Source: Streptomyces spirodelae
GTDB lineage: Bacteria > Actinomycetota > Actinomycetes > Streptomycetales > Streptomycetaceae
Length of the DNA: 64,000 nucleotides
Direction: 5' to 3'
Assembly: GCF_017676385.1 (NCBI RefSeq)
Contig: NZ_JAFFZN010000001.1
Coordinates: forward strand, 372,001 to 436,000
Shown here piece after piece: positions 15,834 to 24,180 of this stretch; positions within the stretch are counted from its first letter, which is position 1; the number at the start of each line of letters is the position of its first letter. The position numbers and the translations under genes were made by a program. A model generated the notes under the pieces. That model was not told where the DNA came from. It was given only the letters and a program-made list of their open reading frames with translations, and searched no databases.

Positions 15834-18104
15834 TCAGTCAATCGGCCGGTCCGGGCGCGGAATGCGGTGGCGGCCGTCCCCGTGCAGTGCCTCGGCGGTG
15901 GCCGTGCCGGTGATACCGGCGACGGGGCCCTGGTAGAGGATCCGTCCGCCGTACCGGCCCGGGCCGGGGCCCAGATCGATCATCCAGTCGGCTCGCCGGA
16001 TGACATCGAGGTTGTGCTCGATCAGTACGACGGTGTGCCCGCGGTCCACCAGGCCGTCGAGGAGGCCGAGCAGGATGTCGACGTCCTGCAGATGCAGCCC
16101 GGTGGTGGGCTCGTCGAGGACGTAGAGGGCCGGGCCGACGGAGTCGCGAAGCTCCCTGGCGATCTTCACACGCTGGCACTCACCCCCGGAGAGGGTCGTC
16201 AACGGCTGGCCGAGCCTGAGGTATCCCAGACCAACCTCGTCCAGGTGGCGCAGAGCTCTCACGATCGCCCGGTCCCCGAGCCGGTCGATGGCCTCGCTGA
16301 TGGTGAGGGCGTCGACGTCGGCGATGGACAGCCCGTCGACGGTGTAGCGCAGGACCTCGGGGGTGAACCGGCGTCCCTGGCAGGTTTCGCAGACCGTCTC
16401 CTGGTCCTCCATGAAGGCGAGGTCGGTGCGGACGACGCCGAGCCCCTTGCAGTCCGGGCAGCCGCCCTCGGAGTTGGAGCTGAACAGGCTCGCGGAGACC
16501 CCGTTGTGCCGGGCGAACAGCTTGCGGACGAGGGCGGCGATACCGGTGTAGGTGACGGGGGTGGAGCGGCGGTTGGTGCTGACCGGTTTCTGGTCGATCA
16601 CCACGGCGCCGTGCTGGTCGATGAGTTCGCCCGCGAGACTGGTCTTCCCCGACCCGGCCACCCCGGTGAGCACCGTCATCACGCCCGTAGGGATGTCAGC
16701 GGTGACGTGTGCGAGGTTGTTCCGCGTGGCGTCGGCGAGGGTGATGTGCCCCAGCGGCGTCCGCGGCCGGTCCTTGACGGGCCGGTGCCGGGCGAGTGCG
16801 GCCGCCGTGGCGGTGCCGGCCCGGCCCAGTCCCTCGAAGGTGCCCTGGTAGACCAGCCTGCCCCCCTGTTCACCGGCGCCGGGCCCGATCTCGATGACCT
16901 GGTCGGCGATGGCCATGACGGCGGGGTCGTGCTCGACGACCAGGACGCAGTTGCCCTTGTCCCGCAGCTGTTCGAGCAGCTCGGTCATGGCGGAGACGTC
17001 GTGCGGGTGCAGTCCGACGGTCGGCTCGTCGAAGAGGTAGATCATCTCGGTCAGGCTGCTGCCCAGGTGCCGGAGGGTCTTGATCCGCTGGGACTCGCCG
17101 CCGGAGAGCGTCGCGGTGCTGCGGCCGAGGTGGAGGTAGCCGAGTCCGATGCCGACCATCGCCCGGAGCCGGTCGGTCAGCGCCGAGACGACCGGTACCA
17201 CGCTGGGGTCGGTCACCCCTGACACCAGCTCCACGAGTTCGCCGGCCTCCATCCGCGCCATCTCACCGATGGTGCGGCCGAGCACCGTCGCGGTGCGGCT
17301 CGCTTCGTTCAGCCGGTCCCCTCGGCAGTCCGGGCACACCTGGGAGCGGGTGAACCTGGTGACCGTCTCCTTCTTGCGCTCGGACATGGCCTCGGAGCCA
17401 CGCAGGTAGATGCGCTCGAAGCGCTCGACCACGCCCTCGTAGCCCGTGGGGAGCCTGTCGGCCGGCGTCCCCGCGGCCGCGGTGCCGTACAGCAGCGCGT
17501 CCAGCTCGCTCCGGCTCCAGTGGCGCAGCGGCGTATCGAGGCGGAAGATCCCGATGTCGGCGAAGTTGGCGTACCAGTAGCCGCCGGCGGCGAACCCGGG
17601 CAGCAGGACGGCGCCCTCGCTCAGCGACTTGTCCATGTCCAGGAACCGGTCGGCGGCGCCGGCCACCACCTCGCCCAGGCCCGAGCAGGTGGGACACATG
17701 CCGGCCGGGTCGTTGAAGGAGAAGCAGGTGGACTCGCCGACGTGCGGGGTGCTCAGCCGGGAGAACAGGAGCCTCAGCAAGGTCCAGCTGTCGGTGCTGG
17801 TGCCCACGGTCGAGCGGGCGTTCCCGCCCAGCCGTCGCTGGTCGACGACCACGACCGGCGAGAGGCCGTCGATGTGGCCGACGTCCGGACGGCCCCACTT
17901 CGGCAGACGGTTGCGGACATAGGGCGGGTACGTCTCGTTGAGCTGGTAGCCGGCCTCGGCGGCGATCGTGTCGAAGACCAACGACGACTTTCCCGAGCCG
18001 GACACTCCGACGAACACCACGATGTGCGCCCTGGGCACATCGACATCGAGGTGCTGCAAGTTGTTGGTACGGGCTCCCCGGATTCGGATGCTGTGCTGCG
18101 GCAT
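15834..18104 (-). CDS. UvrA-like excinuclease ATPase (short UvrA paralogue)
   Basis: The 756-residue product has two ABC ATPase halves in UvrA order. Walker A motifs are GVSGSGKSS and GVAGSGKTS; signature motifs are LSGGESQRIK and LSGGECQRVK. Zinc-binding cysteine pairs occur in CPTCSGLG, CPDCRGD, CPDCKGLG and CETCQGRR. At 756 residues it is about 200 shorter than housekeeping UvrA and lacks room for the UvrB-binding insert. It therefore belongs with UvrA paralogues linked to drug or DNA-adduct tolerance rather than normal nucleotide excision repair. It is divergent from a WYL regulator with a 62-bp gap that probably holds both promoters. Confidence 0.9.
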   Translation of the reverse strand: MPQHSIRIRGARTNNLQHLDVDVPRAHIVVFVGVSGSGKSSLVFDTIAAEAGYQLNETYPPYVRNRLPKWGRPDVGHIDGLSPVVVVDQRRLGGNARSTVGTSTDSWTLLRLLFSRLSTPHVGESTCFSFNDPAGMCPTCSGLGEVVAGAADRFLDMDKSLSEGAVLLPGFAAGGYWYANFADIGIFRLDTPLRHWSRSELDALLYGTAAAGTPADRLPTGYEGVVERFERIYLRGSEAMSERKKETVTRFTRSQVCPDCRGDRLNEASRTATVLGRTIGEMARMEAGELVELVSGVTDPSVVPVVSALTDRLRAMVGIGLGYLHLGRSTATLSGGESQRIKTLRHLGSSLTEMIYLFDEPTVGLHPHDVSAMTELLEQLRDKGNCVLVVEHDPAVMAIADQVIEIGPGAGEQGGRLVYQGTFEGLGRAGTATAAALARHRPVKDRPRTPLGHITLADATRNNLAHVTADIPTGVMTVLTGVAGSGKTSLAGELIDQHGAVVIDQKPVSTNRRSTPVTYTGIAALVRKLFARHNGVSASLFSSNSEGGCPDCKGLGVVRTDLAFMEDQETVCETCQGRRFTPEVLRYTVDGLSIADVDALTISEAIDRLGDRAIVRALRHLDEVGLGYLRLGQPLTTLSGGECQRVKIARELRDSVGPALYVLDEPTTGLHLQDVDILLGLLDGLVDRGHTVVLIEHNLDVIRRADWMIDLGPGPGRYGGRILYQGPVAGITGTATAEALHGDGRHRIPRPDRPID

Positions 18105-18166
18105 GGTCGGGACCGTAGGGCAGGATGTGGCCGGAAAATGGCCTCGATCCCTGCGAGACTGTGGGC

Positions 18167-19117
18167 ATGGCCGACGTCATGCACCGGATTCTCGCGCTGC
18201 TGGCGGTGCTGCAGACGGGCAAGAGGTTCACGGGTGAGGAACTGGCGGCCCGGATGGACGTTCCGCCGCGCACGCTGCGGCGCGACATCAGCCGGCTGCG
18301 CGGCCACGGATATCCGGTCGAGACCCAGCCGGGGCCGGGCGGCTACTACCGGCTCGCGGCCGGGCGTGCCATGCCACCGCTGCTGCTCGACGACGACGAG
18401 GCGGTCGCGACCCTGCTGGGTCTGGCCGCGCTCGGCGCGACCGGCAGCGCGCGCGAGGGCAGCATCGACGAGGCGGCGCTGCGCGCCTACGGCAAGGTCG
18501 ACCAGTTCCTGCCCAAGCGGCTGCGTCCCCGGGTGGCCGCGCTGCGCGCCAGCCTGGAGACGATGCCGACGCCGGCGCCGAGCACCAGCGCCGAGACGAT
18601 GACCGAGCTCGCCGAGGCGATCGCGCACGAGCGTGTCGTCACCTTCGACTACCTCGGTGCGAGCGGGAAGGCCACCACTCGCCAGGTCGAACCGCATCGC
18701 CATCTCCACCTGCACCAGCGCTGGTACCTGCTGGGCTGGGACGTCGACAAGGGGGACTGGCGCGTCTTCCGCCTCGACCGCGTCGCCGGACTCCGGGCGC
18801 GGAGTCGCAGGTTCTCGCCGCGCCCGCTGCCTGCGGGCACCGGCCTCGACTACCTCAGGGAGGGCCTCAACAAGCACCGGAGGCGCGTGGTGCTCACCAT
18901 CGAGGCGCCGATGGCGAAGGTGGCCGACGCGTTCACCCGGCAGGACGTCGAACTCACCGCGGCCGCAGACGGCGGGACCCGGGCCGTGCTCGCGCTGGAC
19001 ACCTGGCAGTGGCTGCTGCCGGGGCTCGCCTTTCTCGACGCCGACTTCACCGTCGAGGAGCCCGAGGAGTTCCGCACGGCGCTCGGGCAGTTCGCCGCCC
19101 GCCTCGGCCGCGGCTGA
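18167..19117 (+). CDS. HTH-WYL domain transcriptional regulator
   Basis: The 316-residue protein has an N-terminal DeoR/YafY-type helix-turn-helix (about 8-60; FTGEELAARMDVPPRTLRRDI), a central WYL domain (about 140-215; RWYLLGWDVDKGDWRVFRLDR) and a C-terminal WCX region. WYL regulators often respond to nucleic-acid or nucleotide signals and control DNA-damage or defence genes. The divergent UvrA-like gene is the obvious candidate target. ATG 18167 was chosen because an earlier start at 18125 only adds non-conserved residues. Confidence 0.88.
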   Translation: MADVMHRILALLAVLQTGKRFTGEELAARMDVPPRTLRRDISRLRGHGYPVETQPGPGGYYRLAAGRAMPPLLLDDDEAVATLLGLAALGATGSAREGSIDEAALRAYGKVDQFLPKRLRPRVAALRASLETMPTPAPSTSAETMTELAEAIAHERVVTFDYLGASGKATTRQVEPHRHLHLHQRWYLLGWDVDKGDWRVFRLDRVAGLRARSRRFSPRPLPAGTGLDYLREGLNKHRRRVVLTIEAPMAKVADAFTRQDVELTAAADGGTRAVLALDTWQWLLPGLAFLDADFTVEEPEEFRTALGQFAARLGRG

Positions 19118-19148
19118 CCCGGCCACCGGCAGCGCGCGCCCGCCGCCC

Positions 19149-19976
19149 TCATCCGGCGCGCGGTTCTCCTCGCCGTCCCAGCGTGGCGGTGGCGATCTCG
19201 AGGAAGTCGCGCAGCAGCTTCTCGCGCCGGTCCGCGAGGACGGCCAGACACCGCTCGAACGCCGGAGCGTCCACGACGGGGAGGTGGACGAGGTCGGCGC
19301 GTGAGTAGGAGCGCGCGACGCTCAGCGGGACGAGCGCGATGCCGTGCCCCGAGGCGACAAGTTCGAACTTCTCTTCGAGGGACGACGTACGCCGGGTCGG
19401 TGTGTCGAGCTTCCGCACCCCCTCGAGGTCCGCGAGGGTCAGCTGACCGCGGGCCGCCAGCGGGTGCGTCGTCGGCATACAGGCGACCCTGGGCTCGTGG
19501 CCGACGGGTATGGTGCGCAGCCCCGTGTCGTCGAACGGCCGCCGCAGATATCCGACCTGGGCCCGGCCGTCCCGCAGCGGCGCGTCCTGCTCCCACCAGC
19601 GCGCCGGGACGACCCCGGTCTCGACCTTTGGATGACGTGAGGTGAACGCCCGCAGGGCGTCCGACACATGCAGCCCGGGCGAGAAGGCGACGGCCAGCCG
19701 TTGGACGCCACGGTCGACGTCGTGCACGCGCCGCACCGCCGTGGCGACGGTCGCGAGGATCACCTGCGCCTCCTCGTAGAGCTGCTTCCCGGCGGCGGTC
19801 AGCTCCACGCTGCGGGTGGTCCGGTCGAGCAGCGTGCACTCCAGTTCCTGCTCGAAGGCCCTGATCTGGCGGCTGAGAACCGGCCGGGCGATGTAGAGCT
19901 GTTCAGCGGCTCGGCCGAAGTGCCGGTGGTCGGCCACCGCGACGAAGTAGCGGAGCTTGCGCAGATCGAGATCCAT
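19149..19976 (-). CDS. LysR family transcriptional regulator
   Basis: The 275-residue protein begins with a LysR helix-turn-helix (LRKLRYFVAVADHRHFGRAA, then RPVLSRQIRAFEQEL) followed by a periplasmic-binding-like effector domain. It is divergent from the NmrA-like gene with only 69 bp between the starts, the usual arrangement for a LysR regulator and its target. ATG 19976 was chosen because the helix-turn-helix begins immediately. The co-inducer is unknown. Confidence 0.9.
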   Translation of the reverse strand: MDLDLRKLRYFVAVADHRHFGRAAEQLYIARPVLSRQIRAFEQELECTLLDRTTRSVELTAAGKQLYEEAQVILATVATAVRRVHDVDRGVQRLAVAFSPGLHVSDALRAFTSRHPKVETGVVPARWWEQDAPLRDGRAQVGYLRRPFDDTGLRTIPVGHEPRVACMPTTHPLAARGQLTLADLEGVRKLDTPTRRTSSLEEKFELVASGHGIALVPLSVARSYSRADLVHLPVVDAPAFERCLAVLADRREKLLRDFLEIATATLGRRGEPRAG

Positions 19977-20045
19977 GTCCTCAAGGTATCGATTGCCCAG
20001 GAAGGGTATTGGACGCCGCAGTTGGGCCGCCGCGAGACTCGACAC

Positions 20046-20942
20046 ATGATCGTCATCACCGCACCGACCGGCCAGATCGGCGGCCGGCTCCTGGACATCC
20101 TGCTCGATGAGGCTGCCGCTCGCGGCGAAGAGCTGCGAGTCATCGCCCGTGACCCCGGGAAGCTCCCCGACCCGGTCCGCGCCCGTGTCGAGGTCGTCAC
20201 CGGCTCGCACGCCGACGCCGAGGTCGTCGGCCGGGCCTTCGAGGGCGCCGACGCCGTCTTCTGGCTGGTCCCGCCCGCCTCCCGGGCACCGAGCCTGGAC
20301 GCCGCCTACGCCGGGTTCACCCACGCCGCCGCGAAGGCGTTCACGGCCCACGAGGTGGGGCATGTCGTCGGCGTCTCGGCGCTCGGCCGGGGCACACCCG
20401 TCGCCGGCCGCGCCGGACTGGTCACCGCGTCGCTGGCCATGGACGACCTCATAGCGAGCACAGGCGTGGCCTACCGGGCGCTCGCGAACCCGAGCTTCAT
20501 GGACAACCTCCTGCGGCAGGCCGCTTCGATCCGTGACAACGGCGTGTTCACCGACACCGTCACCGCCGACCGCAGAGCACCTGTGGCCGCCACCCGGGAC
20601 ATCGCCGCAGCCGCCGCCGGACTGCTGCTCGACCGGTCGTGGACGGGGACCGGCGAGGTGCCCGTGCTGGGCCCCGAGGACCTGTCGGCGAACGACATGG
20701 CGCACATCATGTCCGAGGTCCTCGGCCGCCCCGTCCGCTACGAGCGGCAGTCGCTCGACGACTTCCGCGCCGCGCTCACCGGACACGGAATGTCAGCGGC
20801 GTTCGTCGAAGGCTACGTCGACATGATGCGCGCCAAGGACGACGGACTCGACGACGGTGTGCAGCGCACGCCGCAGACCGCGAGCCCGACGACGTTCCGC
20901 TCATGGTGCGAACAGGCCCTGAAGCCGGCGGCCCAGGCGTGA
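20046..20942 (+). CDS. NAD(P)-binding NmrA-like oxidoreductase
   Basis: The 298-residue product starts with a Rossmann motif (ITAPTGQIGGRLLD) and matches the NmrA/QOR2-like atypical short-chain dehydrogenase group. The C-terminal region has the usual layout, with NPSFMDNLL and a late substrate-side domain. Some members reduce quinones, others only sense NAD(P). The divergent LysR gene is likely its regulator. The substrate is unknown. Confidence 0.87.
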   Translation: MIVITAPTGQIGGRLLDILLDEAAARGEELRVIARDPGKLPDPVRARVEVVTGSHADAEVVGRAFEGADAVFWLVPPASRAPSLDAAYAGFTHAAAKAFTAHEVGHVVGVSALGRGTPVAGRAGLVTASLAMDDLIASTGVAYRALANPSFMDNLLRQAASIRDNGVFTDTVTADRRAPVAATRDIAAAAAGLLLDRSWTGTGEVPVLGPEDLSANDMAHIMSEVLGRPVRYERQSLDDFRAALTGHGMSAAFVEGYVDMMRAKDDGLDDGVQRTPQTASPTTFRSWCEQALKPAAQA

Positions 20943-21104
20943 GTGGCGAGACAGCTCTCGTCGTCGGCGCTTCCCGTCGGCCGCGGGACTGTCGCGCACC
21001 GCCGTCTCCCGCGTACCGGCGTGGACAGTGGTGTGTCCGTGCGGACGTGACCGAGGGAGGCCAAGGGGCCGCCCCCGGTCGCCGTCCGCGAGTCACCGGT
21101 CGGT

Positions 21105-21788
21105 TCAGGCGGCTGCCCGGACCCGGCGGTCCCGTGCGGAGGCGAAGCCCAGCCAGGTGTGCCGGTTGCCCGCCCAGCACCAGCCGACCTTGGCGGCGTC
21201 GCGGCGTTCGCGGCCGTCCCGCCCGGTGCCGTTGCTGATCCAGATCGCCGGAGTGCGGGAGTCCAGGGTGCCGTTGGCCTTGCGCAGCCGGGAGCCGATG
21301 GTCATGAAGCAGTGGTTGCGCTCCAGGACGGCCGGCTGCTGCAACACCCAGTGGATGCCCTCGGTGAGCAGCAGTGGGGTGCGGGCTTGTTCGGCAAGAG
21401 CGGGCAGCGCTTCGTTCGGGCTCCAATCGGCCATCTCGTCGCCGCGGTCGGGGCCGGCCACGAGGTAGAGCGGCGCGTCGGGCAACGTGACCGTATCCAG
21501 CGGGGTGAACAGGTCGACGTCGGGCATGTCGGTGACGACGAAGCCGGGCTTGGCGTCGCGGCGGATCAGCGGCGCGAGGGCGGAGGCAGGCGCCCGGTCC
21601 GGGTGAACGGCGAGCAGGGCGGGTTCTCCCTCCCCCGGTGTTCCGGCTTCCGCGGCGAACGTACGCAGCTCCGCGGCCGACAGCCCGGCGATCTCGGGCA
21701 CACCCAGCTCGACCAGACGCTCGGCCTGCGCGCTCAGGGACGGGAGGGCGGGGAGAGCGGTGGAGGTCACGGACGTCGTTTCGTGCAC
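21105..21788 (-). CDS. DUF5701 family protein
   Basis: The 227-residue protein fits the DUF5701 family, common in actinobacteria and of unknown function. Conserved-looking blocks are LVELGVPEIAGLSAAELR, KPGFVVTDMPDVDLFTPL, TEGIHWVLQQPAVLERNHC and the C-terminal VGWCWAGNRHTWLGFASA. GTG 21788 was chosen because a GGGAG ribosome binding site precedes it; a longer ATG start at 21830 is possible. There are no signal peptide or membrane segments. Confidence 0.78.
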   Translation of the reverse strand: MHETTSVTSTALPALPSLSAQAERLVELGVPEIAGLSAAELRTFAAEAGTPGEGEPALLAVHPDRAPASALAPLIRRDAKPGFVVTDMPDVDLFTPLDTVTLPDAPLYLVAGPDRGDEMADWSPNEALPALAEQARTPLLLTEGIHWVLQQPAVLERNHCFMTIGSRLRKANGTLDSRTPAIWISNGTGRDGRERRDAAKVGWCWAGNRHTWLGFASARDRRVRAAA

Positions 21789-21935
21789 AATGCTCCCAGG
21801 GGCGGTGAGGTGTACAGGGCCCCATGGCAACGCGCCGGCCCCCCGGAAGATTCCCCGGCAGCCGTATCATCCGCAGCCGCGAACCGTGCTCGTTTGTGAG
21901 GCGGGAGGGCTTCACCCACGGCCGCATCAGCTTCG

Positions 21936-22520
21936 TCAGGCGCGCACCGCCTGCGACAGCGCGTCAACGGTCACGCCCACGACAGCCAGGAGCTCCGCCG
22001 GGCTCGCTCCGGCCCTGCTCATGACGGCGAGCGACTGGTTCACAGCCGCCGCGTGTACAGCGAAGGCTTCGCCGTCCTGGTCGGTCAGTCGGCCGGCCTT
22101 CAGCGCGGCGCGCAGGCGCTCGCGCTGGAAGCCGAGCTTCTGCTCAGCGTGCGCTGCGACGCTCGGACTCAGCGCCGGAATCGCCATGACTGACTGGGCA
22201 ATCAGGCATCCATCTGGCAGTTCGGGATCGGCGATGCGCTCGAGGGTGACGTCGAAGAACGCACGGACAGCGGCGACGGGTTCCGAGGCCGCACACGACA
22301 GTGCGGCCTCGTACTTCTCGCCATAGCGCGCGGCGTAGCGATCCAGGCAGCGCAGGAAGAGCGTGTCCTTGTCGCCGAGGGAGGAGTAGATGGAACTGCG
22401 GTTCAGGCCGGTCGCCCGCGACAAATCGTCCAACGAGGTGTCGGCGTAACCGTCGCGCCAGAACTGGATCATCGCGGCGTCGAGCGCCGTGTCCATGTCG
22501 AACTGCTTCTTGCCTGCCAC
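21936..22520 (-). CDS. TetR/AcrR family transcriptional regulator
   Basis: The 194-residue protein has a TetR N-terminus (MAGKKQFDMDTALDAAM, then DTSLDDLSRATGLNRSSIYS) and a helical ligand-binding domain. The GTG start at 22520 has an AGGAAG ribosome binding site about 6 nt upstream and gives the length typical of the family. The divergent alpha/beta hydrolase gene and the palindrome between them point to repression of the hydrolase and probably autoregulation. Confidence 0.9.
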   Translation of the reverse strand: MAGKKQFDMDTALDAAMIQFWRDGYADTSLDDLSRATGLNRSSIYSSLGDKDTLFLRCLDRYAARYGEKYEAALSCAASEPVAAVRAFFDVTLERIADPELPDGCLIAQSVMAIPALSPSVAAHAEQKLGFQRERLRAALKAGRLTDQDGEAFAVHAAAVNQSLAVMSRAGASPAELLAVVGVTVDALSQAVRA

Positions 22521-22574
22521 GCGGTACTTCCTTGCCGATGCGTCGATGGTTCGGACTGTGCTGCGCACCATTCT

Positions 22575-22598
22575 ATCTTGAACCAGTCAGTTCAAGAT
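22575..22598. promoter_or_regulatory. Operator palindrome for the TetR regulator
   Basis: Perfect 9-bp arms ATCTTGAAC and GTTCAAGAT are separated by 6 bp. This is a typical TetR operator size, placed between the divergent regulator and hydrolase genes and overlapping the predicted -35 box. Confidence 0.8.
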
Positions 22599-22606
22599 TG
22601 TGTTAG
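22578..22606 (+). promoter_or_regulatory. Predicted sigma-70-type promoter of the hydrolase gene
   Basis: A TTGAAC -35 box (22578-22583) and a TGTTAG -10 box (22601-22606) are 17 bp apart. The -35 box lies within the TetR palindrome, so repressor binding would block it. This is inferred from consensus matching. Confidence 0.55.
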
Positions 22607-22734
22607 CCTTCGAGCGTGGCCATGGCCGGGCATACCGCGCACTTCGCACGCGCGAGCGACACGCCACGTGGTTCCAGCCGCCGCCGTCAGCCACACCGTC
22701 CCAACCGCACCCCTGACACCGACGGAGGACTCCC

Positions 22735-23673
22735 GTGGCCGGCCCAGCAACCAGCACTCCGCACATCTCCGAAAGCAACCCCATCCGCGACCTGCCCCTG
22801 CAGCACCTGACCGGATTCACTCACCGCTGGGTCGACGCGAACGGCGTCCGCCTTCATGCCGTCGAAGGCGGACAGCCGAGCGGCCCGGCCGTCGTCCTGC
22901 TCGCCGGATTCCCGCAAACCTGGTGGGCCTGGCGAAAGGTGATGCCCAGCCTCACCCACCGGTTCCGCGTCATCGCGATCGACCTGCCGGGTCAGGGCCA
23001 CTCCGAGCATCCGGAGCGCAGCTACGACACGCACGTGGTCGCCGCGCACGTCCACACCGCCGTGCAGGCTCTGGGAGTGTCGACTTACTCCCTGGTCGCC
23101 CACGACATCGGCGCCTGGGTCGGTTTCTCCCTCGCCCTCAACTTCGAGAGCCACCTGCGCGGTGTCGCTCTGCTCGACGCCGGGATCCCCGGTATCACCC
23201 TCCCGGAGACGATTCCCACCGACCCGGACCGAGCGTGGAAGACCTGGCATTTCGCGTTCCACATCGTGCCCGACCTGCCCGAGACGCTGCTTGCCGGCCG
23301 CGAACGCGAGTACGTCGGCTGGTTCCTGAAGGCGAAGACCCTGTCTCCCGACACGTTCGACGACGCCGAGATCGACCACTACGCGGCAGCCATCGCCGTC
23401 GACGGCGGCTTGCGCGCCTCTCTCGCGTACTACCGGGACGCCGCGGAATCGGCGCGCAAGAACCGCGAGGCCCTCAAGCGGCGGCACCTGACCGTGCCCA
23501 TCCTCGGAATCTCCAGCAGCAGCGGCTCCATTCCGGACATGGCCGCCTCCATCAGCCCATGGGCCGAAAACACCACCCGCGTCGTCGTGCCCGACGCTGG
23601 ACACTTCATCCCCGACGAGCAGCCCGAAGCTGTCGCTGCCGCGATAGCAGACTTCGTCGCCGACGACGACTGA
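22735..23673 (+). CDS. Alpha/beta hydrolase (epoxide hydrolase/haloacetate dehalogenase-like)
   Basis: The 312-residue protein shows the alpha/beta-hydrolase pattern of epoxide hydrolases: an oxyanion-type LLAGFPQTWWAWR segment, nucleophile Asp in VAHDIGAWVG, and the catalytic His in PDAGHFIPDE. An Asp nucleophile instead of Ser points to epoxide or haloalkanoate hydrolysis rather than ester hydrolysis. The GTG start has a GGAGG ribosome binding site. Expression is probably repressed by the divergent TetR protein until an inducer is present. Confidence 0.87.
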   Translation: MAGPATSTPHISESNPIRDLPLQHLTGFTHRWVDANGVRLHAVEGGQPSGPAVVLLAGFPQTWWAWRKVMPSLTHRFRVIAIDLPGQGHSEHPERSYDTHVVAAHVHTAVQALGVSTYSLVAHDIGAWVGFSLALNFESHLRGVALLDAGIPGITLPETIPTDPDRAWKTWHFAFHIVPDLPETLLAGREREYVGWFLKAKTLSPDTFDDAEIDHYAAAIAVDGGLRASLAYYRDAAESARKNREALKRRHLTVPILGISSSSGSIPDMAASISPWAENTTRVVVPDAGHFIPDEQPEAVAAAIADFVADDD

Positions 23674-23822
23674 CACGGTTCGGACCTGCTCTCCTGCGCC
23701 GCCCAAGGCCGCGCGAAACCCGGTCCACGAAGGGCTGACTCGGTGTGCCCCACGGAGGTCCCGGCATCGCTGGACGCCAGACGCGGCGGTGGCTCCCCGG
23801 GGGCAACACGACCCCGAGGGCT

Positions 23823-24097
23823 CACGTGCGTATCAGGTGCGTGACGGCCCACGCCCTACGCGAGAGACTGTCCGAGACGGACGATGGCGATCAGAAGTTC
23901 GACTGGCGCGCCGTCAGGCAACTCGGCAACAACTCGGCATCAGCCCCGACAGTCCCTGCCCCGAGGCGCCACGAAGCGCCGAGATCAACACCCCCTCGAT
24001 CCACCGCCAACCTGTTGCGAGCTGCAAAGATACTGGTCACAGCGGCAGCCGCTACCCTCGCGTGGAGGTACACATGAAGATGCTGATCAACGTTCCC
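23823..24097 (+). repeat. Left 275-bp direct repeat containing dhaK upstream region and first codons (attL side)
   Basis: This segment matches 39535-39809 without gaps; by hand count about 27 of 275 positions differ (about 90% identity). It holds a dhaK-type leader, a GGAGGT ribosome binding site (24064-24069), an ATG at 24074 and the first eight codons. Matching stops abruptly at 24097. If crossover occurred at its 3' end, this copy is the native chromosomal dhaK promoter region, now driving a truncated dhaK and probably the integrase. Between the hydrolase stop (23673) and this repeat there is no convincing gene. Confidence 0.9.
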
Positions 24098-24163
24098 CAA
24101 TTTGGTGCGGCCGCAGGTCAGGACCAAGATGTGGGCTCGTTACTCAGCATTCTCCCAGCATGA
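24074..24163 (+). pseudogene. Truncated 5' end of dhaK (first eight codons fused to element sequence)
   Basis: The frame begins with MKMLINVP, matching MRMLINVP of intact dhaK at 39786. It then switches to unrelated element sequence and stops after 29 codons. It keeps the ribosome binding site of the native gene. It cannot encode a functional kinase, but its translation ends 17 bp before the integrase start, so it may help integrase translation or transcription. Confidence 0.88.
24080..24097 (+). other. attL core candidate
   Basis: The 18-bp sequence ATGCTGATCAACGTTCCC is identical to 39792-39809 and forms the last exact match before the two copies diverge. It lies inside codons 3-8 of dhaK, next to the integrase gene. 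Confidence 0.75.
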
Positions 24164-24180
24164 GTCCGGAGACGTGAACT

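Noticed and set aside
19977-20786. Upstream extension of the LysR protein to 545 residues
   Set aside because: It is antisense to the NmrA-like gene; the helix-turn-helix begins at ATG 19976.
23823-24097. Crossover at the 5' end of the repeat instead of the 3' core
   Set aside because: It cannot be excluded from sequence alone, but then the element would carry a useless dhaK start beside int. The 3' core explains restoration of dhaK and places the integrase directly at the junction.
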